From assembly GCA_958450365.1 (NCBI GenBank), contig CAUEEP010000872.1:62001-126000 (forward strand): a DNA stretch of 64,000 bases, written 5' to 3'. This DNA is from Mesorhabditis belari. Lineage: Eukaryota; Nematoda; Chromadorea; Rhabditida; Rhabditidae. The position numbers and the translations under genes were made by a program. Shown here piece after piece: positions 15,431-27,715 of this stretch (within the stretch, counting starts at the first letter, position 1; each line of letters starts with the position of its first letter). The notes under the pieces are model-generated. The model ran no database searches. It was not told the DNA's origin and saw nothing but the letters and a program-made list of their open reading frames with translations.

Positions 15431-15749
15431 CAATAAAATCTGAAACCTGAAATTGAAAACCTTGATATTTTCATTCTTGCCATTGCCAAGCATTTTGATC
15501 GGTAGACTTTGAAATCCAGTTCCGATTCCCGGTTTCTTCACCTTATTTTGCTGTAAATGTCCTCTGATTTATGTTTAAATAAATCAACACAAGAAAACAA
15601 TTAGAAAATAAGTTAGAGCCAAAACTAATGTCAAACCTAAATCAGTAGCTGGTATGCAAGTGTGTAAACTCGAACTCACCCAAGTCAGCTTGCAGAACAG
15701 CCGGCGATTTTTAAGAATATTTCGGAATAAGGACGCTAAATACGTTCTA

Positions 15750-16530
15750 TTGGGTTGGTGCATTGAAAACTGCGGGCTATTTTGCGGGACTCGCAGAGAA
15801 AGAAAACAACAGCATAGAACCAGCTGAAAGGGGGTTTTGTTTACTTCAACATTTCCACTAATTATTGCGAAAAAAATAAGCTTCCAGCTTTTTATTTTTT
15901 GGCATATTTCTTCACTTCTTCTATTGCACTCGACAATCTGCCACCGGGACATATTCGTCATGTCATGCTTCATGAGTTCCTACAAGAGCACAGTGCAGGC
16001 TTGGCAGCTGCTAATATTAAAAAGGTATATGAGGAGGATCTTTCGAAATAATGTGTCAAGTAGTACCAAGTTTCGATCTGGGGACAAATCTTTGAAAGAT
16101 GCAAAGGGCCGTGGAGCGGCACCCCAACTGAATGATTCCAAATTACTCGAACTCATTATCAACGACCATCGGGTATCATCGCGTGAATTGGGAGAAGAGT
16201 TAGGGGTTGATCATGCTACAGTGTTAAGGCACCTTTAAACCCTTGGATTTAAATCGAAACCTAGGGCTTGGGTGCCCCATGACCTCACTGACCCTCAGAA
16301 GTGGCAGCGCGCCTCCATCAGTGCCGCTCATCTCTCACGATACGAAAGGAAATCTTTTCTTCCTCGAATTGTGACAGGAGATGAGAAATAGGTTTGATCT
16401 ATGCACTTTCGGAGGAAGCGGCAATGGGTGGGGTCAGTCGAGAAACCCGAAAGTGACCCCAAGCCCGATTTGTATCAGAAGAAGTTTATGCTCTGCGTTT
16501 TCTGGAATATAGTGGGAGTGGCGTAGTAGG
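15750..16530 (+). mobile_element. Decayed mariner element, transposase N-terminal half
   Basis: It begins with the terminal-repeat-like TTGGGTTGGTGCATTGAAAA at 15750. The plus-strand transposase relic reads through a mariner helix-turn-helix: KFRSGDKSLKDAKGRG, LLELIINDHRVSSRELGEEL, GVDHATVLRHL, then after a stop KPRAWVPHDLTDPQKWQRAS, RIVTGDEK (the first catalytic Asp) and QKKFMLCVFWN. Stops at 16238, within VTGDEK*, and near 16527 show it is dead. The C-terminal half and the right end are absent. The same terminal sequence bounds the hairpin element at 37196-37734. Confidence 0.88.
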
Positions 16531-17016
16531 AGTTGCTGGATAGCAAGAAAACTCTTAATGCAATTAAATACAGTGACAGTTGGAAAAGGTAAATGGATCC
16601 CTGAAGAAGAAGAAGAAAAGGCCGTCCAAGTTCAAACAGAGCAATGCTCTAGCAATATTGTAAACACCAAAAAGCGAAATACCCTCCTTGGCGTTTTTTT
16701 CTTTCCTGATTTTTCTGATCCTCATCTCCTATTCAGTTTTTTTCCATAGGACTTTCTACGGGACATAACACCTCAAAAAAAAAGACCATTTCATCTTTAT
16801 AAAGCCACTATTTTCTAGATTTTGTTTTTCTCTGGTAAAATTCTGTTAATGCTTGCCCTTCCCTGTCACTTTTTTCGGTCCTGATTTGCTTGCTATAAAG
16901 TTTTTCTTTGTTTAACCCAAAATTCGCTAAAAATTAGGTCAAGTTTTATTTAAAAGCTCATATTTTAAATAAATAAATACAATTTTAAAATAAAATATTT
17001 CCGAACGAATCAGCGA

Positions 17017-17119
17017 TTAATCAAAAAACGACTCAAATAGAGACTTCGAGAAAAAGGCGATAAATATGGCGGCCATCACTCCGAGTCCGTAGAAAAGCAT
17101 TTTGTCGACTTTTGGATTT
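17017..17119 (-). CDS. Possible last exon of an unknown membrane protein gene
   Basis: Acceptor TTTTATTTAG followed by an open frame ending in TAA at 17017. It encodes a short basic patch (NPKVDK) and then one strong hydrophobic helix (MLFYGLGVMAAIFIAFF) ahead of a short tail. An AATAAA signal lies downstream on the same strand near 16950. I could not find earlier exons; the upstream DNA is a foldback element (17233-17532) and a satellite. It could be a tail-anchored or small membrane protein, or chance. Confidence 0.3.
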
Positions 17120-17223
17120 CTAAATAAAATTTTGTGGAGCGATGAAACATCTATAAAAGTATTATAACTAAAACCCAATGGTAAGATATTTATAAGCATC
17201 GTTTTGTTATCGTTTTCCCTAGT

Positions 17224-17541
17224 ACTATAGTTTAGACTTGTGTTTTGGTTGGCTCTTTTCGGTTGGCTCTTTTCGGTTCGGTTTCGGTTTCGGTTCAACC
17301 GAAGTCAACCGAAATCTTTCGGTTTGGTTCGGTTGAACCGAAAAGATTACTTTTTCGGTTTGGTTTGGTTCGGTTCAACCGAAAAGATTAGTTTTTCGGT
17401 TTGGTTTGGTTCGGTTCAACCGAAAAGATTAGTTTTTCGGTTTGGTTCGGTTCGGTTAACTGAAAAAGAACGAAACCGAAACCGAAACTGAACCGAAAAA
17501 GAAGGTTTCTGGTTCAACCGAAACACAAGTCTACTATAGTT
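17224..17541. mobile_element. Foldback element with 9-bp target duplication
   Basis: The element at 17233-17532 is flanked on both sides by ACTATAGTT (17224-17232 and 17533-17541). Its ends are inverted (TAGACTTGTGTTTTGGTT against AACCGAAACACAAGTCT). The interior is a tandem array of CGGTTCGGTTCAACCGAAAA and about 30 further bases, each unit itself inverted. An 8-10 bp target duplication is typical of Mutator-like elements. No coding capacity; a peptide frame of RFRFNRSQPK type is a repeat artefact. Confidence 0.8.
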
Positions 17542-17654
17542 CTAACTAGAAAAGTGCAAGGATCCCTCTAATCAGACTTTATAGAATCGCCTATGCTGAT
17601 TTGAGTTCGATTTTCTATTTCGTTTTTTCTGTCTTTAATTGTCCTCAATTACAC

Positions 17655-17998
17655 TTTTCTAGTACCTATAAATCTATATAAAAGCTTATTGGATTGTAAG
17701 ATATTTGGCATAATCTTGTTTCTAAAACTTCTGGCTACGATCTGCATTACAATACACAATCCTAGTACATATAAATCTACATAAAAGCTTATTGGATTGT
17801 AAGATATTTGGCATAATCTTGTTTCTAAAACTTCTGGCTATGATCTGCTCATTACACAATCCTAGTACATATAAATCTACATAAAAGCTTATTGGATTGT
17901 AAGATATTTGGCATAATCTTGTTTCTAAAACTTCTGGATACGATCTGCATTACAATACACAATCCTAGTACATATAAATCTACATAAAAGCTTTCGTA
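17655..17998. repeat. Satellite-like tandem repeat, about 100 bp unit
   Basis: Three full and one partial copies of a unit beginning CCTAGTACATATAAATCTAC and containing TTATTGGATTGTAAGATATT and TCTTGTTTCTAAAACTTCTGG. Units are highly similar, with one shortened by a small deletion. Confidence 0.88.
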
Positions 17999-17999
17999 T

Positions 18000-19150
18000 A
18001 AAAGTTACCGTACTTTAAGAAATCAAGGTATTCAAATAAAATCAAATAAAATTGAAAAGAGAGTTTCAGAACTTAATAAAAATTGATGCGAAAAGCTTTC
18101 TGTTTTAGTCAGAGACACCCCTAGCCTCCCGTCAATAACAAGTCTACCCTGATAAGGAATATTTTTCAATTGAGGAATTGTTGATTAAAAAACAAAATAA
18201 AACAGGAAAATATTTGCTCAAAGTTTGAGCCTCAAACAGTCAACGTCACTCAAACAACTGATGGAAATGGCAAAAACATCATTTTTTATACAAAATAGTT
18301 TAGTATTAGATCGATAAAGCTTTTAAAAAGTTTTCTGAAAGGAATAAGTAACAAAATGTTGTCAGAAAGGGAGAGACCAAAAATTCTAAAGTTATAATAG
18401 GAAAAATGGAAAGTTTTCTCTTTTTCCAGCCTTTTTCCAGTAGCGCGTTTGCCCCTTGGTCCGGGATATCAAAACTAATTTACTCTGTATGACGAATTAC
18501 TAGTGTGCTTTCCTTTAAATTCACTAGACGTGGCTAGATTTGTGCGTTTTTGCTTGAATGAATAACAAAACCAAGTTTATTGAATACATATGGGGCAGCC
18601 AGGTAGGGCGTTTGCCGCTTGATCCTCCAACTCAAAACCTTGCTTCCAGCCAATCCGGAGAATTTTCGACGACTTCACCCTTGACGACGACTTGATGGCA
18701 GTGTCACAAAATGAGCATAGATCACATTGACTCTAGAACTTTGTGTAAAATCCCATAGCTAACCAAACTAATACGTCTAATCTGTAATCATTCGAGAAAA
18801 ACGGTTAGTTGATTAGCGATCAGGCTTAGGCTTAAAGTGGTTGAAAAACATTGTCATTTCACGACCTATTCATGCTGGATCAAAGGAAAACTTTCCATTC
18901 CTGATGGAGAGAAATAGCCAACTTTAGTAATTTCAATTTTCATCATTACAAATCTTTTTCGGGATCTGTTTTGAATCAAATCAGTCATTTCGATCAATCG
19001 AATGGATGACCGTTTAAAAACGAACATCAAGTGGTGTTTCCTATAAAGATTTGACCAAAAAAAACAGCTGATTAGGTTTATTGTGAACCATTCTAAGCTT
19101 AAACAATAAAAAAGTGGCATTAGCAAAAATTTTTTAATGGTATCTTGTGC
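18000..19150. other. No gene recognised
   Basis: AT-rich spacer downstream of the C-type lectin gene. An open frame on the minus strand at 18866-19174 overlaps the end of the lectin gene's last exon in another frame and is a shadow. No splice-supported exons seen. Confidence 0.5.
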
Positions 19151-19152
19151 AA

Positions 19153-22100
19153 TCATGTGGCCTTCTTTTTGCAAACGAATTGCGGAATCCCGTCATGACT
19201 GGGGCCGATCGAGAGCCATTGCCGAGAAAATTTATCCCCACAATCGTTGGCGGCCATCTGATAAACGTTAGTAATATAAAGAAAATCTATTAGCAATTCA
19301 TTTAAACAAAGCTTTCCTACAGATAACTGCAGTAAATTTCAAATGATAACACTATATTTGGAGAGAAATTTTTTAATTGGGTTGGAGAGAATGAAATGGC
19401 AGAACTTTAAAGACTTTTTGGCACGCCTAAGGCCGTCTTTAAAGAAACGTTTTGTTTCATCAAAATGGTCCACTATTTCTCTAAAAAAATGACTTTTGAG
19501 AGTTTCCATAAAGCTTCTCTTTTGTGGAGTTTATGGACTCCCAAACATAGCTCGTCAAAATGGCGTCCGACTCATCATTTGAACAGTTTCTTCCACATAA
19601 ACCTCCTTTGGTGTCTACATAAGAAAGATAGAGCACACTGAATTACATAAGTTGTCAAATTTTCAGAGAGATTCCTCCAAACGTTTTTTCTAAATGATAG
19701 TTTATAGGTTTTGTGATGAGGCGCTTTTTGAGTTCTCTTTTAAATGTTATTTTGTAGAGAATTAGTTAACCTTTTTACTCATATCAAACGCGTATCATTT
19801 GAAGAAGTCCTTTGATTAGAAATTGATTAGAAATTGATTAGAAATGTTAGAAATTCCTTTGATTTTCGGCGCTAGTTCATTCTCCCCAGTCCAATATAGG
19901 TATACCTCTAATTCTAGCTACAACTTTCTGGAAAACTATCTGCGAAATGTCTAATCTATTTCAAACGTGGAAAGTGTTAAATAGAGAATTGCAACCTTAA
20001 TTCTCGGCAACATTTATCTACCAAAAGCTTTCCGCTTGAACTTGTACAACTCATTTAAGAAGTGCTTGAATGCGCTAGTCGAGATCTCTCCAGCGAATCT
20101 GTCATTTAGCTGCTTTTCTCTATTAAAAATTGTTAAGAAAAGTTTTTCAATATTTCAATACAAGAAATAGCGTTTGACATCACTTAATAACATTAAAAAT
20201 CACATTAAACTGAATTTGGCTGAATTTTGGCTAAATTTTGGCTGAATTTGGTTGAATTTGGTTGAATTTTCGCTGAATTTTCGCTGGATTTTCGCTGAAT
20301 TTTGCTGGATCAAAATAATCAAAATTTAAGTTATTCTTATTCTTGACACTGCTAAAATAAATTAAACATTTTCCAGATACTTCAAAAAGTTGTTGCTATC
20401 CTTTACGGCCACCCTGTAAATACCGTAAATACTGTAATAGTACCCCACCCCCATAATCACGGTGCGGAACGTCGCGTAGTCTAGCTTTGGACGCGTTTTT
20501 CTCGACACTGGCCTATGCTACAATGCGCGCTTAGGTATCAAAAAATAGCTGAAATTCAGGGCTATCTTTTGATACTAAAGATGCATTTTTGAAAGTACGG
20601 CTGCTTTAAAAAAAATGAAATACTAAAAAACTTTTGCGACTACGCGACTGTACGAGGGGGGTGGGGTACTATTACAGTATTTACGGTAGGTTGTACTCAT
20701 TCGCCATACAAACAAAGCAGCGTTTCTTTCATTTCACCCACAAAGACGACATTTCCACCGCCTTTCACAAGGCCACCGCCTGAAACGCTTGTAATCCAGA
20801 ATTTCGACGCAAGATTTGTGTAGTTGACCGCCGTTCCGTCACTCCATCTAGTGACTTTGTTAGCTATAAACTAACAAAGAAAATCTATTAGCAATTCATT
20901 TAAATTCAAGACTTGTGTCGGTTCGAAATTCGGCTTGGCTTGAGGCCGATCGTTTTCTCGAAAAGTTTAAAATTTGCATCAATGCGAAAAAGCTGACCCA
21001 ACACACATCTGTTTTTAGAAGTTTTACATTGCTGTAAAGACTTTGCTATATAAAAACTCACTCGTACTGTCGTAGACTCCGCCGATGAGCGTCTGGCCCG
21101 GTCGCCAGAGTTTCGCGTTCACCGTACAGCTCTTTGACCAAGCGAGATCTGAACGAAAATTTCTGGTGGTCTAGAGAAGCCGGATACTTTTAAAAGGATG
21201 CTTTCTTAAACCAAGTTTTTCCTAAAAGTGTAAAATTCTCAACCAACTAGAGACAAAGTTGTTCTCGGCGAGGGAGTGAATCGAAGCCAGCTTGGCGCCA
21301 GCCGATTGACACGATTTCACCGCTTTCACGTAAGTGTCGGTGAGAGAGCTCTTGCCAAGCTAGAAATTCTAAGTGATGACACTAAAATACATAGGTTTTA
21401 TCCATTCTCCATACAAGCAAATCCAGCAATTTCGTCTGCAATTGCTGCAAAACATCATGTCACTTTAAATACAATATTTTAACGTAAACATAACAATTCT
21501 GCAATGGCACATCAGTGAGCTAATCATCGAGTCAAAATGAAGAAACGAGTCATTTCTTGTATTAGGTTGGCAAGCTATAAACGATCGCTGGCTTGGTTCA
21601 ATGACTTCTTAGAATTCAAAAAGTTTTTTCGTGGGGTTTTTTTCTTCAAAGAAACTACAATATTTTAGCGTAAAAATAGCACCGCTTTCAAATTTGTGAG
21701 TCCTTATTTTCCTGAAAAAAAATGGAGGACGAAAAATTTCCTATTTGCGCAGCTATGCTCTACGATTTTAAACAAGGAAAATCAGCCGCTGAATCTCAAT
21801 TATTTGGAGATGGAGATGGAAGTATTAGCGAAAGTCAATGTCGAAAATGGTTTCAGCTCTTTCAAAGTGGTTCTATAAAGGCCCGTTTTCAGAAGATCCC
21901 AAAGAGGGTAAAGATTTAAAAACTTGAAATTCCGCAGATTTTCCGGCCAGCATCCTTATGCTTCTTCCTCAAGAGGAGGAATATTGATATATTGCTCTTC
22001 CTCCTTCCTTCCTTCCTTCCTGCTTCCTTCCTTCCTTCTTCCTCTTCTTCCTTCCTCCTCTTCTTCCTCCTTATACTTCTTCCTGGCTACATACAAGAGT

Positions 22101-24701
22101 CAGGTCTGGCCAGGAGGTCTGGTCAAGAGGCCTTGAGGCCTGGCTACATACAAGATGACGCATTCAGTCGAACGATTCATTAAAAAGTACAATAAAGTAC
22201 CATAGCTTTTTTAGAAAAATTATTATACTTTTACGTATCTATTAATATTTGGTTATACATAATTAATAATAACTGTCATATTAGGTTTTAAACTAAGTCT
22301 TGACCCTTCCTTAAATTGCTAATATCTCAGCACAGAATCAGTATATTTGAATGAAATTTTAAATGGATTATTCTCAAAAACTTACAAGCTTAATGCCTAA
22401 ATTTTAAAGTTATTCGGCGATTAGCGACAAAGTTATAGCAAAAAGACTGTGCAAGGGCAATTTTTTTACCTCTAAGTGCTAAATTCAAAAATATGAGCAC
22501 ATGAGGAAAAAAATACAAATTTTATTCTACTACATTTAAAACTAGAATAATGTAGATACTTCCTGAAAAAGTCTCAAAACTCTTAGCAAAGTTTATTTAA
22601 TTTTTCAAGAGGGTTAAATTTTATCTAGCTGTCCGTTGAAATCGCTGAAAATTTGATATTGCTATTTGTCCGAAACTATTAGGGGTTTGCAAAAGAAACT
22701 GCGCATGACTTTCCGGAACAATATTTTCTCTATTTGAAAGTGCTCTAACCCAGTTTAAATTTTATTCTATTGTGTTGATAACGCTTATTTATTTTACTGA
22801 TTTTCACATTTGTTTGACCATTGAATTATAAATAATTTTAGTTGTCGAAGATCACGGATCAAAAACTCATGTTGGGAGCGTGCCTTCTCTATGACCTCAA
22901 AATGAAGAAATCAGCATCGAAGTCGCACCCGAATCTTTGTGAAACATTCAGAGAAAACATTTTGAGTGAAAGGACTTGCCAGGAATGGTTTCGACGTTTT
23001 CGTGAAGGGGATGGCAGCTTGGAAGATGGATATTGTCCAGTTGTCTTCGATAATGCAGAGTTGCTGGAGATTGTAGAGTTGGATCCAACTCAAACTTTGC
23101 CCGAATGAGCCGAATACTATAATTTCTCAAATCTACGCCGAAGAGCTGAAGAAAGTTGATGCTATTCTACGAGAAAGAGGTGTTAATCCAAGGACAATCC
23201 ATTTACTCGCTCACAATTTCCGGGTACACACATCAAACTTGGCTCAAAACACCATAAAAGAATTAGGCTGGAAACTCGTGCCTCATCCGCCCTATTCGCC
23301 TGATATCGCTCCCTCAGATTACCATTTGTTCCTGTCTATGCAACACTCCCTTGCAAATCAACAGTTTAACAATTACCAAGAAGTCGAAATTTGGGTGCAA
23401 GACTATTTCGCGTCACAAGATCCGGAATCTTTCGAATCAGGCATCCGAAGTCTACGTAAAAAATGGAAAAATATAGTTGATAATTTTGGCGAGTACCTTT
23501 TGGAATAAAGTCTTTTATTATTAATTTTCGAGGTGTTTGAACGTTGCGTATAATACGCAGTTTCTTTTGCAAACCCCTAATACTACTTTATTCTGCCTGA
23601 GTTTTAAAATTACACGACAATTCTGAAAACACTAATTTATAAAAGAATTTCACTGAATTTCTAAATAGATATTTTTAAGTTAACTTATTTTGTGTGAAAA
23701 AAAGCCCAAAAGGGGTAGTAGCACCGTGTTTTTTGTTATAACTTTGTCGCTAATCGCCGAATAACTTTAAAATTTAGGCATTAAGCTTGTAAGTTTTTGA
23801 GAATAATCCATTTAAAATTTCATTCAAATATACTGATTCTGTGCTGAGATATTAGCAATTTAAGGAAGGGTCAAGACTTAGTTTAAAACCTAATATGACA
23901 GTTATTATTAATTATGTATAACCAAATATTAATAGATACGTAAAAGTATAATAATTTTTCTAAAAAAACTATGGTACTCTATTGTACTTTTTAATGAATC
24001 GTTCGACTGAATGCGTCATCTTGTATGTAGCCAGGCCTCAAGGCCTCTTGACCAGACCTCCTGGCCAGACCTGACTCTTGTATGTAGCCAGGAAGAAGTA
24101 TAAGGAGGAAGGAAGAAGAGGAAGAAGGAAGGAAGGAAGCAGGAAGGAAGGAAGGAAGAAGAGGAAGAAGGAAGGAAGGAAGCAGGAAGGAAGGAAGGAA
24201 GAAGGAAGAGCAATATATCAATATTCCCCCTCTTGAGGAAGAAGCATAAGGATGCTGGCCGAAAAATTTGCGGGATTTCAAGTTTTTAAATCTTTACCCT
24301 CTTTGGGATCTACTGAAAACGGACCTTTATAGAGCCACTTTGAAAGCGTTGAAACCATTTTCGACATTGACTTTCGCTAATACTTTCGCTAATCTTGTAT
24401 GTAGCCAGGCCTCAAGGCCTTTTGGCCAGACCTCTTGGCCAGACCTCTTGGGAAATTTTTCAAATCTTTACCTTCTTTGGAATCTTCTGAAAATGGGCCT
24501 TTATAGAGCCAAATGTTTCAAGTACATGTTTAGTACATTTTTAGAACCTTACCCATTTTCAAAGAAAAACAATACCAAACTCACACGGTAACAGTACTGG
24601 TTGTAGAGCTTCCAGCCGGTCGGGCAACTCGCAGCCGAGCTCGGACGGTTGAAGATGATCAATATGGAAAGCAAGGCTTGAAACAACCAGATGTTTTGCA
24701 T
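19153..24701 (-). CDS. Secreted single-domain C-type lectin (clec-like)
   Basis: Five exons, all in phase: 24585-24701, 21248-21359, 21062-21148, 20742-20863, 19153-19257. They total 543 nt including stop, 180 residues. Residues 1-23 are a signal peptide (MQNIWLFQALLSILIIFNRP). The C-type lectin fold follows: opening CPTGWKLYNQYCYR, then CQSAGAKLASIHSLAENNFV, the mid-domain TRWSDGTAVNYTNL, and closing MAANDCGDKFSRQWLS and FVCKK. The WSDG core and paired cysteines are family hallmarks. A calcium-binding EPN or QPD triplet is not visible, so sugar binding is uncertain. Such nematode lectins are secreted and often linked to immunity. Intron 1 (3.2 kb) holds a giant hairpin with a nested mariner; intron 4 (1.5 kb) includes nothing recognised. 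The exon 2 donor and exon 4 donor (GTGGGT) were chosen because they alone keep the frame. Confidence 0.92.
20421..20688. mobile_element. MITE with 36-bp terminal inverted repeats
   Basis: TACCGTAAATACTGTAATAG plus TACCCCACCCCC at the left is inverted at the right (GGGGGGTGGGGTACTATTAC... ending TTTACGGTA). TA dinucleotides sit at both ends. It lies in intron 4 of the lectin gene, immediately beside exon 4. A smaller relative with the same TACCGTAAATACTGTAATAG start is at about 40166-40241. Confidence 0.85.
21562..24390. mobile_element. Giant hairpin built on a mariner fragment, in the lectin gene's intron 1
   Basis: A mariner left end (TTAGGTTGGCAAGCTATAAA at 21562) is followed by a transposase start at 21722 (MEDEKFPICAAMLYDFKQGK, CRKWFQLFQSGS). 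From about 21810 to 22480 the sequence is repeated in reverse at about 23715-24385, giving arms of roughly 660 bp. The arms include part of the transposase, a CCTTCCTTCCTGCTTCC pyrimidine tract and a block ending TTCGGCGATTAGCGACAAAG. The loop carries another complete-ended mariner (22679-23580). A further partial copy of the arm (GTATGTAGCCAGGCCTCAAG) follows at 24391-24515. Confidence 0.85.
22679..23580 (+). mobile_element. Nested non-autonomous mariner, 902 bp
   Basis: Terminal inverted repeats TTAGGGGTTTGCAAAAGAAA(CTGCG) at both ends and TA target duplications (22677-22678 and 23581-23582). The plus strand encodes a mariner helix-turn-helix at 22842-23108 (KMKKSASKSHPNLCETF, CQEWFRRFREGDGS). 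After a deletion and frame changes, the C-terminal region at 23239-23508 has HPPYSPDIAPSDYHLF and the tail SGIRSLRKKWKNIVDNFGEY. The catalytic centre is missing, so mobility would need a helper. Confidence 0.92.
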
Positions 24702-26020
24702 TTTTTGACTCGAAACTCTGCTTCATTTTGCTTAAACACGCCTTTTATAACGGTTCTTTTACAATCCCCATAAATTCTCGAAATGAGTCAAATGATCGAG
24801 ATTTGTGTGTTGCTCCAAAAGGGAAACAAGCCAATTTTCGTTTCTCTTTTAGGCCGACTTTTAATCTTTTGCTGTTCCTTCTTCTCGAAACGTCACTCTC
24901 GCTCAGTTTACCGACTTTTTTTTGAAGAGCTTATGCAGTTTATAGAAGAAAACCATTTTGAAATCTCGCGCAGAACGGCCCGATTTGTCATGTTCAAAGC
25001 GATTTTCAGCTCGGTTAGGCTTGGTGATCAGATCGGTTTGGCTAATCGAAAATTTTGCACCGAATTTGTTTCAAGCTTTGGAATTCTGTCAAGTAGTAAT
25101 GATATTATATAATTACAAATTGAAGGATGGCTGGGAAAAACGGATGGCAAACGAAGCCAATGCAAATTATACAAAAAGCGGAATCAGAAAAAGAATGAGA
25201 ATCAGAAGAATGAGCTACCAAGAAGCAGCATTTTTGGTCAGCGAAAGTTTTTCTTCCATCTCTTCTGCGACTATCCTACATAGCTTTGAAAAAGCACTAT
25301 GTGATGTGGAAAATCTGGACGATTTTTCTGGAATCTGGACGATTTTTCTGGACGATCTGGACGATCTGGACGATCTGGACGATCTGGACGATCTGGACGA
25401 AAAAACAGGACGATTTTTTCTGTATGGATATAAACGATGATGACGATGTAGAAATTGAAAATATTAGTTAAATTATTGTTACTTTTGTTGTTGTTGTTGT
25501 TTGGTTTTCATAATAAATTAAAATTTTAAAAAAAATTTTGGCAAAAATTAAACCGCTCTTATCTATGGAATTTTAGGGTATAAAATTTTTTCAAAAAAAC
25601 TACAATTGCTAGAAGAACGAGTTTCGGGTTTTCTAGGTTAATTTTCAACGCTGATTCCGAAAAACATGGTTGCAGCCTAGGTTACCCTACAAAGAAAAGA
25701 AAAAACGGAAAAATTGCGGAAAGTTGAAAAACGCCATTTTCGCATTCAAAATGCTACTAGTTTTTTCAGGGTTGACCAATTTTAATGTTTTTGCTTTCAA
25801 AAGAAGCGCAAGAGTCTTGTTGACAAAAGTTACTATTTAAAATTAAGTAATTTGCTTGTGGCATCGAGAATTTGCCTTTCAAAGAGAAGTCATTTTAGCC
25901 GTTTCTATAGAAAATGACGATATTTTTCAATAGATTGCAATGTTTAAAAAACTGTAAGACGGATTTTAAAATCCTTTTTAGATTTGGAATCAGCATGATT
26001 TTCTGCATTGAATACATATA

Positions 26021-27345
26021 GGCATGTCGGAAATCTGTAGCAATCGCATTTTCGCGCGGACGTGTGATGGGAATGAAATCAGCGCTCACATATCTTTCGA
26101 AAAATAAAAAGATTGCAAGTCTCAACCATTAAGTGTTGTATACTGTTCGAAAGCCCTGAATCTCCTCTACAAAATAGTGCAAAAAGATTTTGAATTGGAT
26201 TGATTATTGGGGACTTGGGTGACTTTTAAGTTGAAAGATCAAAAATGATCATTTTCTGAAAAATGTGTTTCTGGTAATAGCCATGCCCCGGTTTTTCCTT
26301 TAGAAAATACCGCCAATTAAAGTTATATGAAAATAACATAAAAGAACTCTTTTTGTTTGTTCGTCTTCTAGAGCTTCTGTTTTTCGGAAAAGTTTCATTT
26401 TAGGCCATTACAGGCCACAAACAGCCCTTTTAGGCCTTCGATTCTAGGTCAACATCATCTCTGGTATTTTGCAATGCTTGAGCCCATTTACTCGTTTCGT
26501 TTCAGAAGTCTTTGCTGCCCCTACGGACCGAAGTCCTTGGGATGAATCCAAAAATTCACAGCGGCTCCCTTCAGCACCCTTTTACAGGCACTTGGGATCC
26601 CATCTCGACCGACAGAGAACCCGCCATAATGGTCAAAATAAGCCGGAACTGGGTTGACCAGTTCTACAGCCGAGGTTAGTTTTGGGAAGCGGTGACCACA
26701 TGGGGCAGACAACGGATTGGTTACCGGATGACCCAAAATGGACGCTTCCGATTTGAGACATGAAAAGGGAACCATATGAGGAAAAAAAATAGGATGCCAG
26801 AAGGAGCGCGATTGTGCTCGCGCCCCGAGTACAACCTGGCGCTCTTTTTTGTATTTTAAAGTGTCGGCTATTGTCGTATGTGACAGTTTGAGCACTTTCT
26901 TCAAAAGAAACCCATTTTGGTGTCAATGGAAAAGTTGTAGAGAATCAAAAATTAAGCTTATATCCAAATAAAATCAGAACCTAAAATAGCCGTTTGTGGC
27001 TTAAAGTGGCCTGAAACTTTTCCGAAAAACAGAAGCTCTAGAAGACGAACAAGCAAAAGGAGTTCTTTTATGTTATTTTCATATAACTTTAATTGAAGTA
27101 TTTTCTAAAGGAAAAGCGGGAACATTACCAGAAACACAATTTCCAGAAAATGATCATTTTTGACCTTTCAACTTAAAAGTCACCCAAGTCCCCAAAAATC
27201 AATCCAATTCAAAATATTTTTGCATTATTTTGTAGAGGAGATTCAGGGCTTTCGAACAGTATACAACACTTAATGGTTGAGACTTGCAACCTTTTTATTT
27301 TTCGAAAGATATGTGAGCGCTGATTTCATTCCCATCACCCTACAA
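26021..27345. mobile_element. Long-terminal-inverted-repeat element, copy A
   Basis: Left arm about 26050-26440 and right arm about 26975-27345 are inverted copies (TGATGGGAATGAAATCAGCG against CGCTGATTTCATTCCCATCA; TTAAAGTTATATGAAAATAA against its complement). The ~500-bp centre contains an open frame on the minus strand (26521-26904; FDHYGGFSVGRDGIPSACKR), shared by all three copies but unlike any transposase I know. It also contains a block (AAACCCATTTTGGTGTCAAT) found in the mariner-ended hairpin at 37196-37734. Other copies: 31395-32215 and 57743-59057. Confidence 0.75.
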
Positions 27346-27449
27346 GGAAAGGTCAGCAACATTAAAATCAAGTTTTAGTAAAAAGCTGTACGGGAACTTT
27401 TGGATCACGCTGTAGTTATCAGAGTTAAGTTTACTTTTACCTTTCTTAC

Positions 27450-27488
27450 CTCAGCCATCCAATCGGAATTCTTTGTGCATTCACCGAT
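27450..27488 (-). pseudogene. Truncated ShKT exon joined to Tc1 debris
   Basis: On the minus strand IGECTKNSDWMAE followed by a GTAAG donor matches the second ShKT exon of copy B (59167-59246). Directly beside it, at 27489-27545 on the plus strand, lies the start of the Tc1-like transposase (SEEAPNRQGPGK in one frame). In copy B these are separated by about 1.2 kb, so copy A has a deletion whose breakpoint lies inside the ShKT exon. Confidence 0.8.
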
Positions 27489-27715
27489 AAAAAAGCCTTC
27501 ACACTCCGAAGAAGCTCCGAATCGCCAAGGCCCGGGAAAATGGGTTCTTCGAAAATCGTTTCGCGATTCTGAAAATCGCGAAACGACTTTCTGGCAAGCT
27601 TAATATATGTCTTTTTCAGAAGTGTTTATCTCAGAAGATAGGAAAATCAAAGTGAAACGTTAGAATCTGCTCAGAAAAACCCAAATTTCATTTACGCTTT
27701 ACGAAAACTTCTTAC

